Shown piece after piece: positions 20,215-29,500 of a stretch of DNA of 44,865 nt. Position 1 is the first letter of the stretch. Each line of letters starts with the position of its first letter. Position numbers and translations under genes: made by a program. Source of the stretch: Blattamonas nauphoetae (lineage: Eukaryota > Preaxostyla > Oxymonadida); assembly GCA_033064195.1 (NCBI GenBank), contig JARBJD010000471.1:1-44865 (forward strand). The letters run 5' to 3'. The notes beneath the pieces are model-generated. The model saw nothing but the letters and a program-made list of their open reading frames with translations. It did not search any database and was not told where the DNA came from.

Positions 20215-22783
20215 GAGACACGTGGGTGTGGTGAGAGGGGTGGTGTGAGCAAGTGAGGATGGATCGGGAGGGCGACGTGTTCTGCCGAGCAGCCATTTGC
20301 ATCTCGTTGCGGTTATCTCTGCTCAAGTTCAGAGCACGCTTGTCGAGTGCCTTCTCAACGAGTGCGGCGACTTCTCGAACAGGCCGGTGATTATCTGGAC
20401 GTGGATGATTGTCTGGACTGGCGTGTTCTTCTCCTGCACGACTACAGCGAGGACGTTGACCACATCATCAAGCACACGCGACGAATGGACCTATGATGGG
20501 GGTGTGGAGTGGGGAGAGCGAGGCTGTAGATGATGCGAAGGGAAGCGTCGCTGTCTTCGACGGCCGAGCGGGAGGTTGTGGTGAGATGTAACTGCGGGGT
20601 GATGGTGACGTGGTGACGAAGCTTCGTCCTCTAGTCCACATAGCAGTCCCACCACCCTTCGAGCTCGACGTCGAACAGCAGCATCTCTTCTGCTGTCCGG
20701 ATGTGGACGGAATCGGAGCGAGACGTCGAACAGCAGCGGCGGAGGAAGGCTGAACGAGCAGCAGCTCGCATTTTGAGAGCTGGCACGCGGACACTGGTTG
20801 ATGGTGAAGAGTTGGGTGAAGTCGACCTGATCACCGAGCGGAGCAAGGATGCTCATCCCGGTCATCACGCGCCAGCTGATCACCACGTCGAGGCAGGTCA
20901 CTTTGTGCTTGGCTTCGAACACCGCTCGCTCTTCTTGAAGATGAGTGTCCTGTGCTTGCTGACGAAGAACGAGAGCGACGAGTAGAGGTTGAGTAGCATC
21001 AGTCGTGCCTGGTTCATCTCCCAAAAGTTCGGAGACTGCGAAAACGCGACGAGGGCAGTGAGGACGAGGGGGATGTTGGTGGAGGACAGCGTTGCTGTGG
21101 GAGAACTGAAGAAGATGAGAAAAAGAGAAGACAGACCAATCGGAACGTGTCTGTGAGGGAAGAGAGCCGCGAAGACACTCCAACCACTCTCGTCTTGTTG
21201 ATCGCCTGCGATTTGATGGGCAGAGGGGCTGACTGGCTCGTCTAGTCTGACTTGACGAAGATATAGTTGATGAAGAGCGACTGGGCACTCGCCGACAGCG
21301 CCGACACAAACATGAACGGCACCACAACCTCCGCCTCAGCCCATCGGAATAGCTCCAACGCCTGCTCCACGTCGTCCACAGACAGGACATGCTGCTTGGC
21401 GAGGGCGGAGGAGAAGGAAGGGGCGACGGCACGGGCATGCTCGGTGAGAGAGGCAGCGTGGAGGCGGGTGTGCTGGGGTTCGGCTGCTTCTTCTCCTCGT
21501 CCTTCTGCAGCAGCATGAAGCTGTAGTCGACAAGAAAGATGAGCAGGTTCCGTCTGGCACACATCCCTTCGGCTGTCTGGACGAGCGAGACGATCCAAAC
21601 AGGCGATCTCAGCAGATCTATCCGGCCTTGGTCGATGGCGTGGACGTCCGAGAAGAGGGAGTTGACCAGCCACATGATCAGGTTGCTCTGCACCTCTGCC
21701 CCCACCGCTGCCGAATGGTCAGCCAGGAAGAGGAGGACAGCGGGATGGTACTGCCTGATCAGCGTGCGGACAGCGACGCCGCCGAGACAGACGAAGAAAC
21801 AAAGAGAATGGTACACGTGGAGAAGGAGGAAGGGCGACGAGGCACGCAGGTGGATACTAAACTCACTCAACACTCGATGTCACCGAGCGAACAGGGCAGT
21901 GAAGAAGGAAGCGTGGGGGAGTGGCGTAGACGAGGAGAGGACGAGAGAGGAGAGCATGGGGAGGATGCGGAAGAAGGCAGTTCCACTCTTCCAGTTCCTC
22001 CTTCCAACCCCCGTGACCTTCATCGCGTACTCCTTCGACGTGGTGTCGGGAATGAAGTTGGGTAGGATGGGCAGCTTGTTCAGAATGCTAATGTTGAGGC
22101 TATCCTGCGCTACGAGGAAGTGCGACGTGTTTGGCGAGGCCTAATTTGTGGAGTGGAGATGGAGAGCGAGATAGGGCTTTCATGCGATCAGCTTCTTCTT
22201 CCGAGACAGCAGCGACGAGTTGTACTCTCCCATCTGGGCCCAGAACGTGTTCATTTCGGAGAAGAACGAGGTCTCTTGACCTTCGTCGGCCGATCTCACG
22301 CCTTCCAGCCCTATCTCCTTCAGAAGAGCGAAAAAGAGAAGGGAGTGAGTCTCTGCCAGAGCATCCCCGAACTGGATGGTGCAGAGAGAGTCGTCCATGT
22401 CGTCCGAATACACACTCCCATCGTCCGACTGGTCACCCACCGACGTCCACTGCGGATGTAGCTCCGAAGCGAGCTGGACGACGAGCTGGCGCGTGAACTG
22501 GACGAGGCTGGGGGCGAAGGGGTAGGTGTGGTCGCCGAGGGCGGTGATGGGAAGAGTTCGGTGGGAAGATCATTCGGAGCTGCTCGATCTTGTTGAAAAC
22601 GTTGTCCGACGAGAACGTGCAAAGTGTGGTCGGATTGGGATGGTTTTGTTCAGCCTGAACCTGTGGACTCGATCGAACTCGCTCAGAAGTGCCTTCCGCG
22701 TGACAGAAGTGAGGTTGATGTTCGTTAGGTGGATCTCTGTCGTGTGCCCAATCGGAGCTACGGGTGACGAAACGCTGAGATTA

Positions 22784-23795
22784 TCGGGGGCAGAATAATT
22801 ATGTCCCCTCGGGTTTTCTCGAGATATAGTGAATGAACACAGAGAACTATACATGTATGAGTCTTAAACATCGTCATTGCTCATATTAGTGTTCACATTT
22901 CATATTCATTTTGTTTGGTTGGCGATTTTCAGCATATTTTATCCGTGGATCAGACTTTTTCAGTTCAATTTTCATTTTGTTGGCAGAAAATTTTGAGAAA
23001 TCGGAATCAATAAGATGTAAACAGTACGATGAGTCAAAGAATGTCTGAATATTTTCGAAATCTGAGACAAACGGAGGATCTTTGAAATGAATGACTACAC
23101 AACATGGCTGAGTACGATATCAGTGTAAATTCTAAGAATATGAGTCAAAAATTGCATCTTTTCACATTCTTCGACCGATAGCCGAATTTAATGAAATCAT
23201 ACTGCATCCTGGTCATTGTCATGTTCAACCGCTTGGAACGATGTATTGATCTCTTTCTTTCTGAAAATCAACTTGAATTTCCGAAAAAAGGTGAAGAGAC
23301 ACACGTTTCATCAAAATTTGGAATTGTCAATCATGGTTCAAGTTTTCTCTCTGTTCCTCGTGGATCGTGATTTTGAGTTCGATGGAAATCCTTTTTTCTA
23401 TATTTCACGACTTTTTCAGATTATAAAAAGACACACTACGTGATATCCGAGATCAAACACGCCATACCAACCTTCGAATCTAGTGCGATCGACTTTTCAT
23501 TTTTCCAGAACATCTGTGAATGAGGGACTTATTTCGTATTTTTAAGAAAAAATTTTGTACAAAAAGTTGAAAAGAACTCTGATGATGAGATTAATTCTGG
23601 AAGTATTGCACATTGAAGAAAATATTAGACAATCACATTCGGAAATGTGTGATTTGAGAGATCCAATGAAAAATATTGCGAAAAATTTAGCTAAAATATG
23701 AATTGACTCTGTTTAAGACATTGGTGAAAAAAGAGATTCAGGTCACAGTTTCGATAGAGAGATAATTTGAGGGGACCTAATTATTCTGCCCCCGA
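22784..23795. mobile_element. 1.0-kb terminal-inverted-repeat element inside hAT-like B
   Basis: TCGGGGGCAGAATAATTA at 22784 is repeated in inverted form at the right end (23769-23795). The 27-bp ends differ at one base. The interior is AT-rich and non-coding, unlike the GC-richer coding-like flanks, which continue in the same style on both sides (for example LVLPGEDQMFESTAPV on the minus strand at about 23850-23800). No target duplication is visible. This is a MITE-like, non-autonomous element of unknown superfamily. Confidence 0.7.
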
Positions 23796-24600
23796 CAACT
23801 GGCGCCGTGCTTTCGAACATCTGGTCCTCTCCGGGCAGCACCAGCTTAGCCTGTCACTCCGGCTATCCTGAAAAATGCGAGACGTCGAGTCATCAAGCAA
23901 TCAGAAACGTGAAGATCGTGTGTGTTGTTGCATTTGAGTGTGTAGCCTGTTCAGGTTGTGGTTCGTCTTTCCTGAAACACACTATCAGAAATATTCAGAT
24001 GTCAAGATGTCTTATCGTTGAATTGGCTGGTAAGCAAGGCGCTACCACTGTTCGAACACACTCGGACAAAGTTGCAGTGTTTTAAATGAATCTTGGACAG
24101 GATCCTGTCAAAAAAGATCGCTCCTCCAATCACCGTTGTTGAGATGTCCAGGAAGTTGCAGTAAGTTAGAATAACGGTGTCACTGTTCGTTGCGTTGGAT
24201 GTGGTATACTCAACACGGACATGATCGCTCTGACCTGGATTGATGTTCTCCTTGATGATGTTGGCGTTGGATAGAGGCGTTTGAGGACCGCGGGTGTGGT
24301 AGTACAGGAATGAGTTGTTCAAACTTAAATTGCAAACAATGAACAAGAAAAACCCTGCATGCCCTCAGTTTCTTCGTCACCATGTTCAAATGTGACAAGA
24401 ACACCATCAGCCGTCACCATTTTGGATAAATCCAGTTGTGACGAAACCAGGTTCGATTCGATAGGATTCGTCCCTTTCGAGAGTGTGGTTGAATCATCCG
24501 TGTCGTATGGATCTGATTTCTTTCTGTCTTTGGAATAAAAATAGTGAATCATGTATCGCCACCTTGAAACAACAGTTCTGCAATGACACTGACGAATCTT
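23796..24600 (-). pseudogene. Degenerate right-handed beta-helix protein fragment
   Basis: The minus strand reads as short repeating rungs: CNFLDISTTVIGGAIFFD, then HCNFVRVCSNSGSALL, then LNISDSVF and SDCLM. Each has the C-x-F...GGA-[IL] layout of parallel beta-helix (pectin-lyase-like) surface proteins, which form large families in some metamonads. The frame is interrupted more than once, so it is a pseudogene fragment. The first ~60 bases next to 23796 continue the coding-like sequence found left of the 1-kb element instead. A possible upstream part lies at 24325-24603. It lies inside hAT-like B and is probably captured host sequence. Confidence 0.5.
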
Positions 24601-24603
24601 CAA

Positions 24604-25363
24604 TCAACAGTGCTCAGAGTTCTTCCTCGTTTCGTCTTTTGATTGGAATCTGAATGTGCATCGTTGCCAAAACGAGCAGAGTTCAATTTAGAGAAACTGA
24701 AGATTTCTCAATCAAAACTTGATGTTTCTTCATCACACTTGTTCCCTCTTCCGTAGATGCAAACTGGCCATCTGAAAGCACACTTTCCATTCCTTCTGGT
24801 TTCCTGATATTTGATTCTTTGAGGGAGATCCAATCTCACTTCGAGAAAACTGCTGTGTTTGGGAGAATAATGGGTTGTTCCGGTGAGTGTCGAGAAGTAG
24901 TTCGAGTATCTTCCTCAGATCTTGTTCGTGGATACGATGGGGATTGTTCGGAAGGGTTGTATTTCGATCTTTACCGTTTGGTTCTTCATCCTGGAGTTTT
25001 CTTTCATTTATGACAATTTCCTCACTATATGTGCACGGTGGTGATAAGTGAATTATCATACGAGGGGAAAACAGAGAATAGGGAACAGTATCGCGGAATG
25101 AATTGAGGAAATGAGGAGTATACAAACACTTTCAACATCGTGTTGGTCTGAATAATGCGTTTTGGCTAATTTCCTCAAGATAATCTCGATCTATCCTGCA
25201 CTTTTTTATTTCATATGACTGTCTTGAAATAGACACCAAACGTGAGTTTGGATCTTCTCACATGATTCCTGATTAAAACCAATTCCATTTCTTCCTTTTT
25301 CTCTTCATTCTCAAATAGACACCAAATCTCGTGCAAATTATGGAGACCTTTTGGAGAAGCCTG
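24604..25363. other. Right part of hAT-like B, no clear gene
   Basis: A minus-strand open frame of about 130 codons (24733-25125) is charged and helical-looking (for example EQDLRKILELLLDTH). It could be a worn exon, but has no recognised motif. The last 240 bases are AT-rich and end in the right terminal repeat. Confidence 0.35.
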
Positions 25364-25371
25364 ATCACAAG
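25364..25371. repeat. Target-site duplication of hAT-like B, right
   Basis: ATCACAAG, partner of 17193-17200; it also forms the first bases of the 3' part of the interrupted polymerase gene. Confidence 0.85.
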
Positions 25372-25600
25372 TGACGATTATGTGAAGTGTCTAAACGGAG
25401 AGAAGACTGTGACTACCACCTTGAATTTTCAGACGAGAAGAATCGTGAGCGAAGAGAATACAAATGGATTCGAGATAGCAAAAATACAACAGCAGAAACT
25501 CAGTCTCAGTGGAATCCATCTGAAAGCAATCGTACTTGAAAATGAATCGTGTCCTCCATTCATTCATGGACCGAAAGCAACTGATTCTCAAATCGAATAA
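25364..25600 (+). CDS. Polinton PolB copy 2, 3' part beyond the hAT-like insertion
   Basis: About 78 codons in the same family as the C terminus of the copy 3 polymerase (YVKCLNGEKTVTTTLNFQTR...SCPPFIHG). It belongs to the gene that begins at 13059 and is separated from it by transposon hAT-like B. A continuous frame starts upstream at 25331, but those first codons are transposon sequence. The gene ends in TAA, 23 bases before the next gene's ATG. Confidence 0.85.
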   Translation: MTSDDYVKCLNGEKTVTTTLNFQTRRIVSEENTNGFEIAKIQQQKLSLSGIHLKAIVLENESCPPFIHGPKATDSQIE

Positions 25601-25605
25601 ACACA

Positions 25606-25623
25606 AACTTTATTTTTGAATAA
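25606..25623 (+). promoter_or_regulatory. Promoter-like block before gene X, copy 2
   Basis: ACTTTATTTTTGAATAA runs into ATG. Copy 3 has nearly the same letters at the same place (44283-44300), although the coding sequence after it has diverged much more, which argues for selection on the block. Confidence 0.55.
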
Positions 25624-25773
25624 ATGAACACACGACAAATCAAAGCATTAGTGAATAGGTTACTGAATTGCACACAACACTCTAAAGAGAAAATATTCAA
25701 TGTCAAGTTCAATAGAACCAACACAGTACCAGTATATGACGTCTATGATTCACATGGAGAGTATGTTGCAAAC
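25624..25773 (+). CDS. Polinton gene X, copy 2, 5' part
   Basis: First 50 codons of an unknown gene that always follows PolB in this family. It is cut by MULE 2, and the remainder lies at 28925-29491. The start is fixed by the TTTATTTTTGAATAA-ATG leader. It is homologous to the protein beginning at 44301 in copy 3. Confidence 0.75.
25765..25773. repeat. 9-bp target-site duplication of MULE 2, left
   Basis: GTTGCAAAC, exact copy at 28925-28933. Confidence 0.9.
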
Positions 25774-25787
25774 GGGTACCTCAATTC

Positions 25788-25880
25788 TCAGGGGAAAATC
25801 TCGATCACAGGGGAAAATCTCGATCACAGGGGAAAATCTCGATCACAGGGGAAAATCTCAAACACAGGGGAAAATCTCAT
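25788..25880 (+). repeat. Tandem 19-bp repeats at the left end of MULE 2
   Basis: About five units of CAGGGGAAAATCTCGATCA, the last ones drifting. Such subterminal arrays in transposons often bind the transposase. The mirror array is at 28812-28912. Confidence 0.8.
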
Positions 25881-25915
25881 GGACAAGGGGATTGAAGGAG
25901 AAAGAAATTTTGAAC

Positions 25916-25986
25916 ATGCGTGGTTCAGCGGTAAATGCGTTGGACTTTAACACGGCGGACCCTGGTTCGATTCCGGTCATCAGCAT
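25916..25986 (+). other. tRNA-like segment in MULE 2 left terminal repeat
   Basis: 71 bases with A-box-like TGGTTCAGCGGTAAATGC and a good B box, GGTTCGATTCC. The T stem pairs at four of five positions, the outer ends pair ATGC with GCAT, and seven T's follow as a possible pol III stop. The anticodon stem is poor. It is duplicated in inverted form at 28710-28780 because it lies inside the terminal repeat. Confidence 0.5.
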
Positions 25987-26289
25987 TTTTTTGACTTTTT
26001 TGATCTTCCTGAATTTCTCACAAATATGTTACATTCTCTTCGTTTAACGACTTTTCGAAACATGAAATGAAACAAAATCTGAATTGTGCGAAGATCCTTC
26101 CAAATCTTAGATCCATTCCAGTGATCGTTCTCGCTGCGGTTAAGTATTCGCTGATCTGAGAGAAATCGAAAGGAGAAAAAGATATAGGCAATGATCACAG
26201 GTTGGAGATGGAACTCCTGTCCGGAGGAGAGCAGCCGACATCTGACGATCTTCATTTTCTTTGTTTGACCTCATTTTCTCATCTATTTC

Positions 26290-27006
26290 CAGATCTGTTC
26301 TCGATTCTGGAGTCCAACTGACTCAGCTGTGTCATCGATGATCTTCCTGTCTTCGCCAGGTATAATCTTTACTGTTCGAATCATCACTTCTTCAATCTTC
26401 TACAGGTTGAAGATCCTTTGTGGGGAGATGCGAAAGAGTTTCTACGCACTCCTCAGACACGTCCTGGCTGTTTACTGAAAAGAGAATCTGTGTCTGAGCT
26501 GTTTCGTTTGATTATCTCACAAAAACTGTCGAAATGTCAGCATTCACGCTCCTTGGTTTGCGTATTTTATCCTGCACATGATTTCATCTCTTTTTCACCT
26601 TCTCCTCACTCAGGAACAAGCTGGCATCGTTTTCGTCCCTCTTTCCACCGACGCCATCCTTCCCGTCCCTCTCACTCTCCCCCCATCCACCCACTCCTCG
26701 CCCTCCCGTCGCGACCAAAGCACCCCTTGCGGCCCCTCAAAAAGCCCCGAAAAGAGCGACGACAGCCAAACATCGCCCAAACCAGCACTGCCCGCAGCAA
26801 GTTCCGACTCCGACTGCGCCATCTCGCTCGTCAGCACGCCGTCGCTACCTTCGTCCACACATCACCTCCTCTTCGTCATCGCGGAGAGCGACACAGAAGG
26901 CGAGAAGCACACACACTGCTTCGCTCGCTGTGTGGGAGAGGAGGGCTGGCAGAGAGTGTTGCCTGAGTATTTTGAGGAAGTGTTGAGACTTTTGAAGCGA
27001 TTGTGA
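26290..27006 (+). pseudogene. Captured host gene 3' fragment with two introns, cargo of MULE 2
   Basis: The plus strand shows exon-like pieces separated by two short GT...AG introns: 26360-26405 (46 nt, GTATAAT...CTACAG) and 26556-26613 (58 nt, GTTTGCG...CACTCAG). The pieces between read VEDPLWGDAKEFLRTPQTRP and on to SQKLSKCQHS, then EQAGIVFVPLSTDAILP, a long Ser/Pro-rich part, and the end EYFEEVLRLLKRL before TGA at 27004-27006. GC and codon style differ from the Polinton around it. I do not recognise the protein. Kept introns mean the copy was taken as DNA, not through an mRNA. It may be the 3' end of a host gene, and whether it is still expressed is unknown. Confidence 0.5.
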
Positions 27007-27289
27007 GAAGTGGAGTGTGAAGGAAGAGAAGAGAGTGAGGATTGCGCTGAAATAGGAGGAGGAGCGTGTGATGGACTGAAAATGAAACGATCCCGTTGAT
27101 CTTTCATTTACTTTGATTCTCTTTCTCGTTCCTTTGTCCAAATTGGTGTGAAATGTCAACTTTACTTGTGGGTGACTGATCACGCTCATTCTCTTTGTTT
27201 ACTGTTCTGATAAGCGAAACAAACTGAAAGGAAGATAGTGCATGTTCAAATATCTGCCGATGCTTTCACATTCTTGATGAAATGTGATT

Positions 27290-28142
27290 GAAGCCCTACA
27301 AAACGAAAGATCGTCCACGAGGCAGGAACCTCGTTGACCCACTCCTCATTCGTCCGCTCCTTTGTGAGCGATCTCTTCTATTTTTCGATTCTTCATCCCA
27401 TTTTCTACTCGTTGCGTGCTTCCAGCCGTTTTGTCGCTCGTCATTGGCAGATTCGTCGCTGATCACTTCAACGAGAAGGGTGTCGGACTTTGACATCATA
27501 GCGGAGATTAAGAAGCCTTGTACAATTGCCGCAAATGTTGGAGTTAAATGGTACTCTTCTAAGCCTTGCAAATCGCTCCTCAAAGATACATTTGATCCTT
27601 TGTTCTTCGAGGAGAGGGGTATGGTTATTTCGACTGAAAGGACATTACATTCTACCAAAATGAAGCGTAGATTGTTCTCAGAGGTTGATTGCGACAGAAA
27701 TCACTATGTTCGAATCAATTTCAGGGATCGTGGAAGATCCTTGTGTTGCAGGAGGTATTTGAAAGGAGAATGTCGTTTGGACAACATCCACTCCTCCTGT
27801 TAACCACTCCAAGCGATGTTGAAAGGAAGAGAGGGCTTCTGCAGACGAGGTGAATCCACTGTCTCCGCTCAAGATTTCTTGAGATTCGAGGGCAGCTAAT
27901 TAAGAGAGTGTGGTGGTATGAATGACAGCTGATTGTTCAACCGAATAAATGAAGAGTTTAAGATGCGATTGACAAAGAGTTGGGAACAGTGCTTTGCCCG
28001 TGCCAACACTGACATTGATGCCGGTGAATGGTTGGAGAGGAGACGATGTTTGCGAGATTGATGTCCTCAGTTGATTGAAAGTTGCCGATACTGTATTATT
28101 GTGTGTAACTTTTCCGCCTCTGAAGGAACGAGGAAGAAACAA
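27290..28142 (-). pseudogene. Worn coding-like sequence on the minus strand, cargo of MULE 2
   Basis: Three minus-strand open pieces in different frames (28142-27900, 27872-27678, 27658-27296) read as Ser/Thr-rich extracellular-type sequence, for example GINVSVGTGKALFP and VECNVLSVEITIPLSSKNKG. This recalls the beta-helix families but has no clear rung. A competing plus-strand frame (27288-27803) is Arg/Ser-rich and looks like the shadow. Probably a second captured host fragment. Low certainty. Confidence 0.3.
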
Positions 28143-28709
28143 ATGATATGGAATGAAGATCAGACGAGAAAATGGAAGTTATGGATAGAAGAGACACATA
28201 TTCGAAAGAAAGAGAGAATGAAAACAAAATCTTTACCAATTCAAGAGAGAGAAGGATGTATTCAATCTTGTTCCTGCACATACCCATGGATGAAAGTGGC
28301 AAATGAATCTGCGTTCTAATACAAGTGAAGCGTCTCTCCTGAAGACAAACATCGATGAATTGAGTTCAAGACTCACAAACCTTGAAGATAAACATCCATT
28401 TATGGTCATTAGAAGGTCGAGCTGCATGCACACAACCGTTTGAAGAAAAAGTGAGAGACTCTCTGTCAACGAGAGATGAATGTGTGATCGAACACGAGAG
28501 TCACTCGGTCAGGGTCACAGATGAGGAGAGATAGATTTAGGCAATGTGTGCGAACAGTGAAGCGAGAACGATCACTGGAATGGATCTAAGATTTGGAGGG
28601 ATCTTCGCACAATTCAGATTTTGTTTCATTTCATGTTTCGAAAAGTCGTTAAACGAAGAGAATGTAACATATTTGTGAGAAATTCAGGAAGATCAAAAAA
28701 GTCAAAAAA

Positions 28710-28780
28710 ATGCTGATGACCGGAATCGAACCAGGGTCCGCCGTGTTAAAGTCCAACGCATTTACCGCTGAACCACGCAT
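28710..28780 (-). other. tRNA-like segment in MULE 2 right terminal repeat
   Basis: Inverted copy of 25916-25986, again followed (on the minus strand) by a T run. A and B boxes are unchanged. Confidence 0.5.
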
Positions 28781-28811
28781 GTTCAAAATTTCTTTCTCCT
28801 TCAATCCCCTT

Positions 28812-28912
28812 GTCCATGAGATTCTTCCCCTGTGGCCCGAGATTTTCCCCTGTGACTGAGATTTTCCCCTGTGATCGAGATTTTCCCCTGTGATCGAGTT
28901 TTTCCCCTGAAA
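28812..28912 (-). repeat. Tandem 19-bp repeats at the right end of MULE 2
   Basis: About five units, seen on the plus strand as GAGATTTTCCCCTGTGATC; partner of 25788-25880. The units differ slightly from the left array, so the two arrays have begun to drift. Confidence 0.8.
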
Positions 28913-28924
28913 ATTGAGGTACCC

Positions 28925-28933
28925 GTTGCAAAC
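28925..28933. repeat. 9-bp target-site duplication of MULE 2, right
   Basis: GTTGCAAAC, exact partner of 25765-25773; it also belongs to the interrupted gene X. Confidence 0.9.
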
Positions 28934-29491
28934 GATGAGACATATTTTGAGGATTGGTTTAATGGAGGTCTCTCTCCAAATTTAACTATTTCAGATGGAA
29001 CAAAAGTAGTCTCACAGTTTCTGATTGCATTCTTGGGAAAACGTTTTAGTGATTGGAGATGTGAAAAAGCATACAAGATGGATAAAGAATATCATCGAAA
29101 GTACAATCAACAAGTGACACCAATTCTCTCACCAAGAGTTCGAAGTCCTGCAGAGGCAAGACCAATCCCAATCACAATTCCAGTGCAAAGACCAATAGCA
29201 ATAGAACCACCTGAATATCTAATTTTTCCTGGACTGAAGAGAAACTTGAAATCGGCTGGGTTTGAATATGAATATCCAATGAAGGAGAGGAAATTTGAAG
29301 AGGAGGACGATGATAACATAATTCCCAATCCACCAATGTCAATCAGAACAACTGCGTCCAAACACCCTGTGAGAGAGATCAGACACTACGAACCAACAAC
29401 ACAGCAAGTTCTCAATAAGTTGGGACGAATGAAAGGATTGTTTGATCATCAACAGAGAAACGATTCAGAAGATGAACAGATCAAAGCTTAG
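28934..29491 (+). CDS. Polinton gene X, copy 2, 3' part
   Basis: The rest of the gene split by MULE 2, about 185 codons counted from the target duplication. Features: an acidic aromatic stretch early on (YFEDWFNGG), a basic region, a proline-rich linker with PIPITIPVQRPIAIEPPEY, then a basic patch (PGLKRNL) next to an acidic one (KFEEEDDDN). A proline linker and charged patches suggest an unstructured DNA- or protein-binding tail. Function unknown. A continuous frame starts at 28871, but its first codons are terminal-repeat sequence of the transposon. The integrase ATG follows the stop after only nine bases. Confidence 0.7.
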   Translation, partial: DETYFEDWFNGGLSPNLTISDGTKVVSQFLIAFLGKRFSDWRCEKAYKMDKEYHRKYNQQVTPILSPRVRSPAEARPIPITIPVQRPIAIEPPEYLIFPGLKRNLKSAGFEYEYPMKERKFEEEDDDNIIPNPPMSIRTTASKHPVREIRHYEPTTQQVLNKLGRMKGLFDHQQRNDSEDEQIKA

Positions 29492-29500
29492 AACTCAATA

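Larger units (their letters stand above)
17695..22783 (-). pseudogene. Unrecognised multi-exon host-like gene, degenerate, cargo of hAT-like B
   Basis: The minus strand shows protein-like runs that switch frame repeatedly. From 5' to 3' they include EIHLTNINLTSVTRKALLSE (about 22740-22680), VFNKIEQLRMIFPP (about 22600), ITALGDHTYPFAPSLVQFTR onward (about 22545-22470), SLLFFALLKEIGLEGV, NLIMWLVNSLFSDVHAIDQG (about 21690), EQALELFRWAEAEVVVPFMF (about 21300), NFWEMNQARLMLLNLYSSLS (about 21020) and MHLLLGGKGTVQIDHLL (about 17960). GC is higher than in the Polinton. It reads like a large helical repeat protein, but I cannot name it. Frame changes suggest both introns and decay. It is split by the Mutator-like element at 18122-20205, and coding-like sequence resumes on the far side of the 1-kb element at 23796. 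Confidence 0.5.
17201..25363. mobile_element. hAT-like DNA transposon B inserted in Polinton PolB, carrying host gene fragments
   Basis: An 8163-bp insertion. Its ends are short terminal inverted repeats, CAGGCTGTTCCAAAA on the left and CAGGCTTCTCCAAAA reading inward from the right (13 of 15 match). It is flanked by an exact 8-bp duplication, ATCACAAG, whose T at position 2 and A at position 7 fit the hAT target preference. No transposase is visible. Instead it carries a degenerate multi-exon host-like gene (minus strand) and a beta-helix fragment. Two younger elements have inserted inside it, at 18122-20205 and 22784-23795. About 5.1 kb would remain without them. Confidence 0.85.
25774..26135 (+). 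repeat. MULE 2 left terminal inverted repeat
   Basis: 362 bp, matching the reverse complement of 28561-28924 with few differences. Inner similarity ends after GATCGTTCTCGCT. Confidence 0.9.
25774..28924. mobile_element. Mutator-like element 2 (Pack-MULE-like) inserted in Polinton gene X
   Basis: A 3151-bp element flanked by an exact 9-bp duplication, GTTGCAAAC (25765-25773 and 28925-28933). Its terminal inverted repeats are about 363 bp, nearly identical, start GGGTACCTCAATT and contain arrays of a 19-bp repeat and a tRNA-like segment. Length of the repeats and the 9-bp duplication both point to Mutator-like elements. The 2.4-kb interior has no MULE transposase. It has spliced host-like gene sequence on the plus strand (up to 27006) and worn coding-like sequence on the minus strand. 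The near-identical ends mean a recent insertion, later than the Polinton itself. Confidence 0.9.
28561..28924 (-). repeat. MULE 2 right terminal inverted repeat
   Basis: Partner of 25774-26135. It begins AGCGAGAACGATCACTGG on its inner side and ends TTGAGGTACCC. Confidence 0.9.

Noticed and set aside
20491-21873. A 460-codon minus-strand frame as one intact gene
   Set aside because: Only its first third reads like protein; the convincing sequence continues in other frames, so the long frame is partly chance in GC-rich DNA.
25331-25360. First codons of the frame covering the polymerase 3' part
   Set aside because: They are terminal sequence of hAT-like B, not polymerase.
25788-25880. A CRISPR-like repeat array
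   Set aside because: The units are directly adjacent with no spacers and lie in a eukaryotic transposon end.
25700-26047. Open frames made of the repeated GKSRSQGKISITGENLDH peptide
   Set aside because: They are translations of the 19-bp transposon array and the tRNA-like segment, not a repeat protein.
28871-28924. Apparent N terminus of the gene at 28934-29491
   Set aside because: It is read from the MULE 2 terminal repeat; the real gene start is on the other side of the insertion.
25774-28924. Polinton terminal inverted repeats as the explanation of the 363-bp repeats
   Set aside because: The 9-bp duplication lies inside a Polinton gene and the repeats hold no Polinton sequence; a Mutator-like insertion explains both.
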